The position numbers and the translations under genes were made by a program. A DNA stretch of 64,000 nucleotides from NCBI GenBank assembly GCA_028023455.1, contig JAQFVV010012446.1, forward strand, positions 6,695,501 through 6,759,500, read 5' to 3'. The DNA is from Epiperipatus broadwayi. Taxonomy: Eukaryota; Onychophora; Udeonychophora; Euonychophora; Peripatidae. Shown one piece after another: positions 1 to 14,300 of this stretch; the first letter of the stretch is position 1, and every line of letters starts with the position of its first letter. The notes beneath the pieces were generated by a model. That model was not told the origin of the DNA. It saw only the letters and a program-made list of their open reading frames with translations, and did not search any database.

Positions 1-235
1 AGTTTATTATATTGTAATGCTCACAAAACCACCAATTGACTATATTCAAGTAACTTTTAGACTAATATTTTAGAATAGTGGATATCCTTTTAATTTATCT
101 CAAATCATTTCATAAAAGATTCATTTAGTGTCATACAAATATCTGATGTTGGATGCATATTTTATATTGACACTCGGTGATATTTTCAGCCGAATAAAAA
201 TACGATTAAAAATAAATGCTAAAAAGTCTATAGTA

Positions 236-835
236 ACGTTCAGTGGCTTTCCAAAAAAAGAAGAAAATAAGGATTGATAGTAATTTATTAGAGGAAATTA
301 ACAAATACAAATACATTGGTTAGATTGTTAATATTGATGGAAACATAATGGATAAAAGTTATCATAGAAATAAATTTGGCTGGAGTGCTTTAGGGGAAAA
401 AATAACCTAATATTAAAAGGTAATATGCCTATGTATTGAATAGGAAGTTTTTTAGTAATTATCAGAGCTTATATAGGGAAGCTCTACACAGTACAGCGAA
501 GTATGGAGACATTAAATTTGGAACTACATGACGGGATTGAGAGATAAATATGTGAATAAGAGAACAAACAGGTGTCATAATCATCATTGAAAGGCTTAAA
601 AGGCTGAAATAGAATTGGACAGGATATATATCTGGAAAAGATGATAATAGATAGGAAGTTCAATTCTCGAGAGACTGTAAAAGACCTAGAAAGAGATTAT
701 GTGTGAAATACATGGGTGAAATATAGAAGTTTGACTAAATGCTGTGATATGGATTGGAATAAAGGGATTAAACTTGGAGAAATCATTCTCCAGTAGATTA
801 ATAATAGTTGACAATGGTAATAGTGAAAATGTTCA
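236..835 (+). mobile_element. Degenerate RTE LINE, 3' third (RT C-terminus and tail)
   Basis: It aligns by eye with 56045-56715 of the nearly complete RTE below. Shared features are the TATTGATGGAAACATAATGG-like block, the GGCTGGAGTGCTTT block, the AGAACAAACAGGTGTCAT block and the closing CTTGGAGAAATCATTCTCCA. Many stops, frameshifts and indels make it non-coding. It is an old 5'-truncated copy in the first intron, ending near a weak AAT/GTT-type tail. Confidence 0.8.
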
Positions 836-840
836 TCATC

Positions 841-1080
841 TTTTATAGTAAGCAAAATTTCAAGTCATGATTGTGGCTTGAGGCAGGAACCTTTGTTTGA
901 ATGGCATCTGTTTAGGTTTCAAAGTTCTGGTGAGGCCAAACCTGACTTTTATCTTACAATTAGGATCATTCCTGATCTCTATTGTAATTTCAGTTTCCTG
1001 ACTGCTGCAAAATTATTTTTTAAATATGCATTTATTATTTTCAGCTTAATGAAATGAATGATCTGCTCTTTTTTAACATG
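841..1080 (+). other. Intron, nothing recognised
   Basis: AT-rich intron sequence between an RTE fragment and an inverted repeat. No motif, ORF or repeat was recognised. Confidence 0.5.
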
Positions 1081-1088
1081 AAATACTT

Positions 1089-1570
1089 TAATTAAATAGA
1101 AAGGATTTTCATCTTTTCACATAGGTGCTGTACTAATTTATATTGCGCATATATGAAAAGGTGAAAATCCTTTCTATTTAATTACATACATACTATGCAC
1201 TTGATAAATAAATTTCAGAGTTACATAGTTTCTATTAATTCTTAAAATTGCTCATAGTAAATCGAAAGATTTTGTGTATATTATTATATGAAAGAAATTA
1301 ATGGATATAAAAGTGAACAGAGTAACATCTTCACTCTCTCAAAACAAGATGCTTCAGATTGGCCTATATAAATCGGAATTTAGGTTAAAGATAAGATGGC
1401 CGCTCTTATTTTATAAAATCTCTATCTTGTGTTTGGGTTTGAGAGTTTTCCTATACTCAACACAGCATCGTTGAGCCTATATAAATGACAGTGCATATAT
1501 GAAAAGGTGAAAATTCTTTCTATTTAATTACATAACGTACTATGCGCTTGATAAATAAATTTCAGAGTTA
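1089..1570. repeat. Inverted repeat plus a third direct copy
   Basis: Arms 1089-1121 and 1152-1184 are reverse complements (core AATAGAAAGGATTTTCA). The right-arm unit (about 1146-1225, ending in AATTTCAGAGTTA) recurs at 1493-1570 in the same orientation. CCTATATAAAT also occurs twice between them (about 1360 and 1475). It looks like a MITE or foldback element with a partial tandem copy. No transposase and no clear target duplication were seen. Confidence 0.7.
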
Positions 1571-2144
1571 TAAAATGACTTATGGCAGGAGTTGGTGCAA
1601 TAATAACCTATTGTTTATAGTAACCATCCCATTTTTTAGTTTTATGTTTTTTGTTTTTTAATCTGTTAATCTCTTTCTTAATTCAGTGATTTTAAAAAAA
1701 TGGCAGATTTTTGTTTTATGAACTGTGATTGTGGTATCCAAAAATTTGACTAATTGATTATATTTTCTCTGTCTAAAATTTTCTTTATAAATAAGAGCTT
1801 TTTGCAGCCATGTAGGAATTAATTATCTATTTTCCTATAAATAAGGTATATAAAGCATTAACACTATATATTACTTTTTACGATCACTATTCATGGTTGA
1901 TCTAAATTATATATGCCTATTACATCTGAATATAGTTCCCTGCATGTTTTTGATGTCGTGATAGAGGGTCAGAGTCTAGAGTTTACAATCCTCGGATCGA
2001 TTCCGGCTCTAGTTTTTAATACCACCTGAATATATTCTTGATCTATTGTTTAAAGATCAACAAAATGTAGATAGATAAAATGCTAAAAATCAGCTAAAAT
2101 AATTGTTTTTAAAAATATGTTGTTGTTTTTTTGATTACATGCAG
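1571..2144 (+). other. Intron 5' of exon 1
   Basis: AT-rich intron. The only notable stretch is near 1955-2015, where CGGATCGATTCCGG resembles a tRNA B box, possibly a decayed SINE. The last 40 bases are the T-rich acceptor tract of exon 1. Confidence 0.4.
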
Positions 2145-2361
2145 GTTGATTTTGAAGAAATGACCATGTTTAAACCTAGTAAAAGAAGATTACGACGCAG
2201 TTTTCAACCGGGAATATGGATGCAATACAAAACATCACCACATCAGAATCAATTTCATGCTAAAATTAATTATCTTCAAATTGACAATCAGCTTTCTCCG
2301 TGTGTTTTTCACACTGTTCTTGCCCCTGTTCCCCCTCCCAAATCCGTTGCTGCTGATAATG
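2145..2361 (+). CDS. VPS13A/C: VPS13 exon 1 of 14 in window
   Basis: The acceptor is a T-rich tract ending TACATGCAG and the donor is G|GTAAGC. It encodes 72 codons plus one base (phase 0 in, phase 1 out). Key residues are [37 protein letters not shown] and PVPPPKSV, a run strongly conserved in VPS13A/C just before the VPS13 C-terminal domain. An in-frame ATG upstream at 2103 lies in the intron and is not a real start. Earlier exons must lie before position 1. Confidence 0.95.
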
Positions 2362-5300
2362 GTAAGCTAAATTGCATAAGGTTTATTTATAAACAGGTTT
2401 GATTTTATTGATGATATCTTTTCTGTCCTTTTTATTTTTTAAGTTCCCAAACCTTTTGCTGAAATCAGTAGAATGATGCGAAAAGGTGAACATAGTTCTC
2501 TACAACAAATTAAGTAAGTTAAATTGTATTTTTTATATAAGCACAACCTCTGATACAACATTTTGAACCAATGAATACTATCTTTAACAATATTTTTATA
2601 ATGCATGTTGGTCAATATTAACATTAATAAAACTATTGAAAAAATATAAATATCACAATTTACCAAAGTACCAGTTTAATATTTGATAAAATGTAATAAA
2701 ACATAAATTAAGTAACTTTAAAATTAAAAATTATAATTTGAGGAATACCTGCTTACGGCAGTAGCGTTTAAATCGTTATATTTATATATGGTAGAAGATT
2801 ACTTTTTGTTGTATGCATTTCATTTAAAGCTGAAAAGTATTACAGATAATATCATTCATAAGTGGTAAAAATGTATGTTGAGCTGCAATATTTATAGTTG
2901 TAGGCCAAAAATGTGCATTCTTGAAAAACATAATATTAGGCTAATCCTGAACTTGTCAAACTTTTTTACGCATGACCCTTTTGAAATAAAACGTTTGTGA
3001 TTCTCTCACTCACTTATAAAATCAATAGAGACTAAAATTATGTACTGTGTAGGTAAAATATAAAACAGTTTTTAATTAGCCCACTGCTGATCAAAGATGT
3101 CAATAAATGCCTCGTAAAATAACAGTGAAATCAATAGTTTTTCTCACCAGATCCACAAGTGCTGAGAGGCAAATGTCCAAGTGTTATTCGTTCTTATTTT
3201 ATCCATTATTTGAAGCTAAATAAATATTATATACTAACTAATATTGGATGAGTAGATAATGGATTGTAGACACTATCACTGCAGCTAAAGATTATTAAGA
3301 TTATGTTTAAGCATTCTTTTCTCATAATCTAATAGAAATTGAACATGGAAATCAACAGAGATTAACAAAATTTAATTAAAATCTAAAAAAATATAAGAAA
3401 TAAGATTAAATATGCCACTACAGAAAGCCATAAAAGTCTTCTGGAAAACTATATTGAGTTTTTAGTGGCCATTTGTCTATAATGGTAAATTATCTGTTCA
3501 ATAAAATACTAGATTAAACCACAATAGTATTCACAGAGGCAAAATTCTCCATACAGTAACGCCATTCAGGTGCAAGCCAGAGTAATCAATGGATGCAAGA
3601 AGGTTTGTGCATAAAATCTCTATTTAGTGCCTACTCACCCAATATCCCCAGACTTATTTCTAGTTTATGGCTTTCATCTTTGAGGAGCCTTGGATCTGAG
3701 AGCACTGCACCTAGATCGCTGATGAAAGCTACAAGCAAGAAACTAGTCTGGGGATATTGAATGAGTAGGCACTAGATAGGGATTTTATGAACAAACCTTC
3801 CTATATCCATTGATTATTCTGGCTTGCACTGAATGGTGCTACTATATGGAGAGTTTTGCCTCTGTATAAACAGCTTGTGTATGCAAAAGAATGGTGATCA
3901 TGTGATGTTTAGTGAAACAATATTATTCTACAGTAATTACTGCAATCTTTATTATTCTTTTTAGTTTTATAAATTATAATAGTAAAAGCATCCTTAACAG
4001 CCGATTGTATAATATTAATTCATATATTTTTTAAAAATTTCATTAGTTTTGAAGTTCGCGTGTGACTCCCGTGTATTGAAACTTCTTCTGAGTTTCCATC
4101 TATACTTGCAATCATTTTAAGATTACAAAAAGGGTTTTTAGCTGAAACAAAGTAAATAACTGCTCAAAGCTAAATGTGTCAATAGGATCGATATACCATT
4201 AAAAGCACTTATCTGTATTGGACCGCTTGCGAAAAAGCGATCCAGGAGAAATTTTGTCTAAAAATTATTAAATTAAAATTCTCATAAATAACACGAAGTA
4301 AATAATAAAAGTATTGCAGAATAATTTGTCCGTAAATGATTGAAATAAAAACATCTCATTTAAAGAAATGGTTAAAAGTTTAAAGAGTTATTTGTATAAG
4401 TTAAAACTTTAAGAAAAGAAGTTTAAAGAGTTTTTTTTTTTTAAACAGTTTGCTAAAAATCAATTAATTCATAGCTTTATGTATTAAGGAGTAATTGGAA
4501 GGGGGAGAGAAATTAATTTAGAAAAAATTAAAAGTATAACAGTTTAAACTATAAGATACTCTCTTTTTATTCAAGTTAAATAATATTTATTTTTACAAAG
4601 CGCAGATGGTATTAAAATTAAACTGAGAGAGTGCAAACCTCTCAAGCGCTTAGCCAATCAGATCACAAATACTGAGAGAGAATTTAACATAGTTCCACTC
4701 TCATCTTTACTTGTCTTTCTATATATCCAAGCCAGTCCAAAGTATTTAGATCTGAAAGCGTGAATCTTAAATATCTTCACACTCAACTCACTGAGTTCTA
4801 ATTATAAACACCCAGTGTGAAATCTTTCGATTTACTACACAGTAGTTTTTAGATGTTATAACTTGCAGCAATATATGTAAATAATATTTATTTTTACAAA
4901 GCACAGACGGTATTGAAATTAAACTGAGAGAGTGTAGTAAATCGAAAGATTTCACGCTGTGTGTTTATAATTAGAACTCAGTGAGTTGAGTGTGAAGATA
5001 TTTAAGATTCATGCTTTCAGATCTAAGTACTTGGGACTGGCTGTGATATATAGAAAGACAATAAAGATGAAAGTGGAACCACTCTTTTCTTGTTAAATTC
5101 TCTGTCTCAGTATTTGTGATCTGATTGGCTAAGCGCTTGAGAGGTTTTCACTCTCTCAGTTTAATTTAAGTTAAAGAAAAAGAAAGGAAATCTTAAAACT
5201 AAAAGAAAAAAAAGAAATCTCTTTCATTTAAATTATTTATTAGAATAAAATATACATGTGCAAAAATAAAGAGTGATAAATGTGTGTATGTTGATAAAAT

Positions 5301-8300
5301 GAAATAAGAGAGTTAAAAAATTGAAAAACACTCAGCAATGGCTACTAAGTTAAACAAAATCCATAAAACAACAAATTTGCAATGGCTACTAATTAAAAGA
5401 TCTCAGACAACAGGATTAAAGTCTCTTGTCCATTTTATCTCCGAGTATGAACGAGATTCAATAGATGATTAAAATACTCTCTGCTCAAAATATCATAATC
5501 ATCATATAAGAGTGTCTTTTAGTGGGTTTAATGAAATTGTATTTCATTTTTTAGGTTTTTATGCTGCTTTTATTATATCAAAAAAGCATCTAAAGTATCG
5601 TAATTATTGTCAAAAAATGAATATATATCATCTACAATTTGAATCTATTAATCATTGTAACACCTTTTTGTCAGTTATGGAGTTTGCCTTTAAATCATTA
5701 TACAACTTATAAAAGTCTGCATTCATTTGATTATTCATTCAAGCAGAAAATTTCTTGTCTTTTGGTGAATTCCCAAAAAATTAATCATTATTGTACTTTT
5801 TTAAGAGAATTTCACATTTTAGTAATATGATCAAATTCCCAAAATGCAAATTGGCAATTTTAGTTTTCAGTGACAGTTAAAAGGTAACAACAGTATTGAA
5901 AATGAATATCAAATGTACAAGTAATATGTTTGAAGTATATTTTACCTTTGAAATATAGTAAACTACGATTTGTTGAACAGTGTATTTATAAGAATTTGCA
6001 TTATATGTAAAACATTTTGACTTCATTTACATTCAGACTCCCAATTAAGACATAATCAATAAGAATCCGTGTATTTATAATGATTATATTTGGCCAAGCA
6101 AATTGTTTATAGATCATCAGTCTGTATCTTCACATGATCACCATTTCTTATGTTTGCTTATAACTGTTATTAAAACAGGCAAAACTCAGTTAATAACAGT
6201 TATAAGCAAGCATAAGAAATGGTGATCATGTGATGTTTATTGGCTTAAAACCCATCCTCTCTAATGGGATAGTGGTGGCTATGATTATTAAAGAACCAAA
6301 GACACCAAAAGATTACTAAACATCACATGATCACTATCTCATACACCAAAAGATATAGGTACCGAACTGAATTCAGACCTATATGACTATATAAGCTGAT
6401 GAACTTGGATTGAAAATATTAAGGTGTTTTCAATTTAAGACTCATAGTTTTGTAGTTAAGTGGAGATAAAAGGTTTTTTCTGGAGGGTTGCATTAGATCC
6501 TAAGATCTAGATGCAGTGCTCTCAGATCTAAGGCTCCTCACTGACGAAGGCTACAAGCCAGAAACTAGTCTGGGGATATTGGATGAGTAGGCACTGGATG
6601 GGGATTATATGCACAAGCCTTCTGGCATCCACTGATTACTCTAGCTTGCTGTGGGTGGCAATACGTATAGTGAGTTTTGTCTGTTTTAATAACAGTCTGT
6701 ATCTTATGCCAAAATTCAGTAACTGTTAGAATTCACTTAGTTGATATTATTATTTTCAATAATACTCTGGGCAAATGTACTGTTTCTGTCCATATGTGTT
6801 TTAATATCTTCAAAAATAAATATTCTGTCCTTTACTAATACTATCTCAATAGTCCTACTACAAATAATAAATGCTTTTTTAGCCTGAACTAACATGATCA
6901 CAGACATCTTTGTACAAATCACTCCTTATCTTTAGCTTTTCATTGCTACATGTGGGAATTCCAAGAAAAGATACTAAGTTTTACCTCACAGCGGAATCCA
7001 ACATCATACAGTCTTTTTTTTCTTGATTAAGTATTCTTCCGAAAGCACTTATATAGCCATTAATGTGAAAGTAAAACTTTTTTTCTCTTTAAATCTTGAA
7101 AAATATTCTACGGAAGATTCTTGGATAGTCAAAACTGTTTATTCTGAAATTATGTTGCAATGAAGCATTTCATTATGTCATATGAATAGAAGATATGTTA
7201 GTTATTATTTATTTCCCCTCTTTTCTTCCAATGCGTAAGCTTGTGGTTAAGACCTGTAGAGGTCCCTATCTTCGCATTTTCAAGCGCACATGCTTAAACT
7301 CTATTTTTCTGCAGCTAAATCAATCTCAAAAACTTATTAATTATAAGAATCACTCTGTGTTGAATTCACATCATGCAAAGTCAGTCCATGGATATATATA
7401 TAGTAAAAAATTGCAAGAATTTTCTCTTATTATTATCATTACCTTCTGTTATTATTACCCTTGCTATAACTGATATTATGACTATTGCTGGTATTTAAGC
7501 GAGAAATAAACCAGATCTTTTGATCTACACAGAGGCCACACTCTCCATATATTTGCGCCATTCAGTGCACACCAGAGTAATCAATGGATGCAAGAAGGCT
7601 TGTGCATATGATCCCTGTCTAGTGCCTACTCATCCCATATCTCCACACTATTTTCTAGCGTGTGGCTTTCATCACTGAGAAGCCTTGGATCTGAGAGCTC
7701 TGCATCTAGATCCAAGGCTCCTCGCTGATGAAAGCCACAAGTTAGAAACTAGCCTGTGGATATTGGATGAGTAGGCACTAGACAGATTTTATGCACAAAC
7801 CTTCTTGCTATCCATTGACTACACTGGCTTGCACTGAGTGGTGCTAATATATGGAGAGTTTAGCCTCTGGGTAAACAGCTTGTGTAAGCATCAAGAATGA
7901 TGATCATGTGATGTTTAGTGGTTTAATCTTTTGATCTAGTTAGATTTTGTTTCCACTAACTTTGAGAAAATACCTAGAAGAGTGCCCATGCTTATGATCA
8001 CTTGTAAGTGGAATTCCTAATGCAAATTCAATTTTAGACACTCATGAGTTGTACTCCCATGTAAAAAAGTACAGCTACGAACTCCTGCTCTGGTAAATCT
8101 ATTACCATTTTCTTAATAGTAAAAACTTGTGTATACAAAGAAAAAGAGATTGGAGTGAGAATTATTGTGCATGTGATCAAAAAATGCAAAAAGCACAATA
8201 CCATTGTCACATTTAATGCAGAGAAATGACCGACAACACGAGAAGCTTATGATAGTCTAAAATGATATAACCATAGCAATCAGATAGTATTTCAAGCTAT

Positions 8301-11300
8301 TCTCTATTATAGTAAGCTGAAAGACTCTTGCCATATTCAATCAGTAAAACAAGTTTTGGTCAATAAAATGAAATGGATAAATTTTTTCTATCACTTAGTG
8401 ATCCAGGTTCATACCATGGAGTGACCCAATGTACAGCTTTTTGCCCAGTATGATTTAGAACAACAGTAAAATGTCTGACTTTGGAGCATGAAGTTCTTGG
8501 GTAGATTTCATTGTAACAGTTTAGCTACTCGAGTGTTTTATAAAATTCCAAGCAATAAAGCCTTTACTCGCTTATTATTTTTATAATTATTCTTTTTCTG
8601 GACAGTGATATGTGTATCTTGCAACAGGTGATAAATATTATTAACAGTTATAATATTAATGACTAATAATTTGTGTAATATTAATTTAACTAAGTCATTT
8701 GCATTTTATGGCCTGGACAGTCGTAGAATGGCAGGCTCTTGGACTTAAAGTTCACGGAGTGTGTCCAGTTTTTTCCCTGAGTGATGATCAAACTTCTTGT
8801 GGATTCCCAAGAAACAAAGCCATTTAGTTATTTATTTTACTAATTTAATTACTTGTATATTTCTATACTAAACTTAATGTAATTAATAAGACTTGAACTC
8901 ATATTTTCAAGCTCCCTTTAGCTATCCAATTTATCTTATACAACTAATACGCATGACCATATACATGTGAAAAAGATAAATAATCTCCAATATACTGAGA
9001 TGGACAATTGAAATCTTAAACTGGATTCCAGGACTTTGTAAAAGATCCAGAAAGAGACCACATGTGAGATGGATGGATGAATGAAATAAGAAAGTGTGCA
9101 GGGGTGATGTGGAGAAGAGAAGCTAAAGATCGGAGAAGATGGATTAAACTTGGAGAGACCTTCATTCTGCAGATGATGATGATATGATGATACTGAGCAC
9201 TAATTGTATATATGTGTATGAGATTGTGATCTGGACCAACTGATGAGTGCTGGTTCAGTATGAAATAGGTATATTGGAGATCATTTGTCTTTTTCACATA
9301 GCTGTAGGGAGTTTGAAAGTCTGAGTTCAAGTCTTATAATTATTTTTACTAAATAAATTTACTCACATTCATATCGGCTTTTTCTAACCAAATTGTGCAA
9401 ACGCTTTTTGCGAGTGTTAAATAATAAATGAATACCCTCTGACCCATACAAGATATAGAATTTATGCAGCAATAAAAGGAATCTATTGCTGCATAACACT
9501 CGCAAAAAGCGTTTGCACAATTTGGTTTGAAAAAGCTGATATGAATGTGATTACAATTGTATACAGACGCTATAAAAAATAAATGCTGATTTAAATAAAT
9601 TTACTTTTTTTTTTTCTTTCATCAGTGTTTTATTTTCAGTATTGAAGCATTCCTTACTAGTGTAATTTTATTTACAGATATTTTAAAGTGTTAATTCAAG
9701 AAATGCATCTCAAGGTTGACCAAGGGTTCATTAATGCAGTTATACTTTTCTTTTCACCTGAAAGTCCAGCACAGGAAAATGAGGTGTGTTTGCTATTTAA
9801 AATATAATTAGCTGAAATGAAAAAAAGAAATATATAGAACTTAAAATGGCTAGAAAACATTATCATTTAATAGATTGAGTAAAACTTTAGGATATAAATT
9901 ATCTCTTTAAAATATTTCAACTATTGATTTGTGTGTTGAAGTGGGTTAAGTAATTTACTGAAAGTACTTCTGTGAAATTTAAGACTGTGTATAATAGTTA
10001 ATTACTATTATATTTATTATTATATGTACATAAAATAAAGAATAGAAATGAGGAGGTAATATCCATGTAAACAGAAATCACCTTTAATCTTTGATGTTAC
10101 CAAGAAATTAATCATTACTACTAATTGATAATTCCTGAAGCTAAACAGGTTTTTTCATATATGGTATGCAATAGTTATAAATTATAATAACAGTAAATAA
10201 TAAATAGTCATAATATAAAAATTTAAGCGGAAGTACTTTTGATTACATAGGCAAAAAGCAGATATTACACGATTTAGTAGATTTTTAACGATTACGTTAT
10301 TGAAAGTACTCCTGCTTAAATTTTTATATTATTACTTTTTTTTTTTGTTACAATTTAAAACTTACATATAATATGTTTTTAACAGATAACTTATTTCACA
10401 TATATCGACATATTTTGGGTCTCATCCCTTAATAAATAAGACACTTATGTATGTGAGTTATGCTGACAAAGAAATTTTTTTAAATATTTTCTTTAACGAA
10501 TTAGTTTCTACATTTTTGGATTTTGATTAAATAGATAACCAGTCTACTAAGTTTTATTTTAATTTATTCCAAATGTGTTATAATTTGTGATTTTTATATT
10601 ACTGTTAAATGGACATTGCCTTGGCAACAGTTTGAAATTGATTGTTATCTATATTAGGATTGTCTAAGTGTTAACTGGTTTCTAATGGTTAATTATAACT
10701 AGTGTATATATGGTGACTCAATTTGATGAGGCCTGATGATAATCAAGGCAAATCTCTATGAGCCATAATGACTTGGAGTTGTCTTCAATAATTGGAATTG
10801 GGAACATTTAGAGAATTAAATAGCTTTGGAAAAGACAAAATAAATTTCACTCATAAAATGTTAAAGTAGGCAATAAAATAATTGATTTCAGGATGTGCAA
10901 GGGAGAATTTTGGTGTGGGCAGGAAGCAGTCAATTCAAATTATTAATGACTAGAATATTAATTTAGCTCATTATAAATTTATTCTAATAGCATAAATGAT
11001 AAATAAGAAATAAGTTAATATTACCAATATGAATAAAAAACAGAAAAGAAATAACAAGATAAAGTGCCAAAATTAAGAACTCTAGTAGTGAAGAATTTGT
11101 TGAACAGCCATTCTGCTTTAATGGACAAGAGTAAATAATAGATCAAAAATTGAGAGAGTTCAAGGCTGACAATCAAAAGATCATATAAGGCAAACAAATT
11201 AGAACATAGCAAGGCTCATAATCAACAGATGACAGAGCAAGTAATAGAGCAGACATTAGAAGGTACACCATGACTGATAATCAGAATTCAAGTTCACAGA

Positions 11301-14300
11301 GAAAAAACTCTAACAAAATGAATGAGCCATGTAAAAGTAAATATAAAGAAGGGGGTGGAAATTATGGACATGTGAAAGGCACAATAATAATAAAGATCAC
11401 AAAAATCAAGAAATATTAAGAAAGAAGATATTACAAGAATAAAGTCGGTGATTGTTGTATTTTGTAAAAATTGCATACAAGTTTGTGCACTCCAGAAAAA
11501 CTACAATTTATAGAAAGTGTCTTATTCTAAAATATTACTTTTAAAAGACATTTAAATTTTGCTACTGATATTTTAATCATAGACGTTAATTAGTCGTTGT
11601 CTGATTCGGCTTAAAATGCATTCAATTGTACCAAACTAATTAAACAGATAACGAAGGAATTTAATTAGCAAAACCTAATTTTATTAAATCCCACCTTAAT
11701 TTATAAGAGTTACTGCAGAAAGCAAACCGATAAAAGAGGGGCCATTTTGAAAGGACGAACAGAGTGAGTACAGAGCGTATTCAGTGAATTCGAGCAGAGC
11801 TTCCGTTGCAAGAGAACAGCATGGGACTTGCGTATTACCCTACATTGAGAAAGAGGAGAAGCTAGATGTAGAAACTATACATTCAGGAATATAGTGCGAG
11901 TATTCGTTATTGTGTGTACTTTTCTAACACAGCTTTGTGGGAATCAGAACTTTGTATAAACTGTAAATTAGTTAGCATCGAATTGTTTTGAGAATTAAAC
12001 TCTTAACTAGTTCGCGAATGAACTTTTGTGCGCTGTAATTGAAGAATCAATACGCAGCAGTAATATTGATACAAAAATAAATTATAAAATAGAGGCTATG
12101 CAAGAGAAAATAGTGTTTAATAAAGAAAATAGAAAGAATAACCAAAAGTAACACATCAAATAGAATAATATAAAGAGAAATATTAGAATTGGTTTATAAA
12201 ATGAATGAATTACTTATAACAAATAAACAGACTCTCTCTACAAGTCAAATTGAAGAGAAATCCAGGAATTTGAGAGGGAAAAGTGTGGGAAGCTGTGTTG
12301 ACAGTTAACACACACAATGGCTACTGACATGAGAGGCTTGCAAAATCTATGTTAGTGACTGGAGATAATAAAATGAAAAAAAATATGTCTATGTTTGTTT
12401 ATGTATTAAATATTTAATAATGATTCCAACACACTTGAAATAAAACAACTATATAAAAAATAAATATTTTCTTTATTATTGAACTGATTTTTGCCCTATA
12501 ACAACTTTATAAAAATAAACCAATTGGGATCATTATTAATTATTTGAAAACAACATTATGGACAAATTTATGTTTGACCATTGTTAAGGCTGTATTACAT
12601 ATATATGTTTGTGTGTGTATATATATTTGCAGATGGAATTATTTGAACAAGATAAAAAAGAAATTCGAAGAGAACTTTTGGAGACAGCATCTTACACAGC
12701 GTCTCAAGACCAAAAAAATTTTTACGATATATTACATTTTTCTCCTTTGAAAGTAAGTAGAAAATCTTTTTCCAGACAATTTTGTGTTTCAATGCTTTTT
12801 GTAGTTCTATGAAATTGCTTTGAAATATCCTTCAAGTTGTGAATTTTTAAAACTAATAGCAAAATTAATAAAACATGCAATAAAAATGTTGATTTTAATA
12901 TTTCTGATATCTTTACATACAAAACCAATAACACATCACATGACCTTAATTTACATATTGATATTCATTAGCTAATTACTTTCACTACTTTTATATCATC
13001 TAGTATAAACTTTAGTAATCAATAAAAATTAGGTAGTAATTGTGTGATATGCATTAAAGCTAATGAAGGAAATCGTTTTATTTTATTGGATAATAATGGT
13101 TTTGAACAGAAAATATTTTTGCAGTTTTTTTCTCTGAAATTTAGTAATATGGGTAATGTTACTATAGAGCAGTGTTTCCCAAAGTGGGGTACGCATACCC
13201 TTGGGGGTACACAAAAAGCTTAGTGTGGGTACGCGCAACACTGAACTTTGGCTGCATCTGGTGACCTGCATGCGTATTTTTAGCTTTCGTATATACAATT
13301 TTTTTGACGAGGGATACTTAGCATTAGGAAAATTATTAAAGAGGTTCACAGGTGTTGAAAGTTTGGGAAACACTGCTATGGAGAATGACAAAGACAAAAT
13401 ATATTCTGAAGAAATATCTTTATAAGTTATATGAGATGCATCCATCTAATGCTGTGTTTCCTAGATTGTTTTCAAATTCTAAAACATGTAAGAAGCATAG
13501 TCCTTTAAACTGTTAGTAAACCTTTTTAGTGAATACACTTTCAACTTAATTGATCCTTTATTTGTGATGGAATTTTTTGAATGAAAAAAAAAAACTTATT
13601 TTTTATGAAATATTTGTTTTTGGCAAATTTCATTAAAAACATAAGTTTTAAAAAAAATTAATTTTAAAAATAAAATAGCAACTTTGTAAATAAAAGAAAA
13701 ATGAATAAAAATAAAGGCAAAAGATTTCATTTTAACTTTCAAGTAAAAAAATGTATTTTCAGAGCGTCCATAAAGCCCATGCGCAATTTTAAAAATTTAT
13801 AACTTTATTAGTATATGTGATAGAGAAATTATGTAGAATGTATTGGAAATAAGAAAATCTATATATTTTTTTATTGTGTTTTATTAAGTTTCTACATGTC
13901 CATCATCATTAGTAATACAAAGGGTAATACAACATGGCTTACCAGACTGTGGCTTATCATGGATTGAGCCTGTCTCTTTGAATTTTTTCCTCCATTTGGC
14001 AATAAAGTTCCTATAAGGTGGGGTATTCAGTTCTAAACTTTCTTTGTACAGCAACAATAGATTTCAGTTCAGCCAACCAAAGTTTCTTCAGTTGAAGCCA
14101 TGGGTCATATAATTCTGAAAAAGAAGTACTTTTAAAGTTTCAACAAATTATTAAATTATTGTGTTGAAGAATCACTAAATATTTTTTCTTAAAACTAGGT
14201 ACATTAAGCTTTCTAATATTTTTTCAGATTTTTTTCTATCACAAAGACTAATAAAGTTACAAATTTTTTAAATTGCACACAGACTTTATGGACAACCTGT

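Noticed and set aside
1955-2015. SINE or tRNA-like sequence from CGGATCGATTCCGG
   Set aside because: Only a B-box-like site without an A box or tail; mentioned in the intron entry only.
13083-13445. 120-codon minus-strand frame
   Set aside because: It spans a hAT MITE and its flanks; no known domain.
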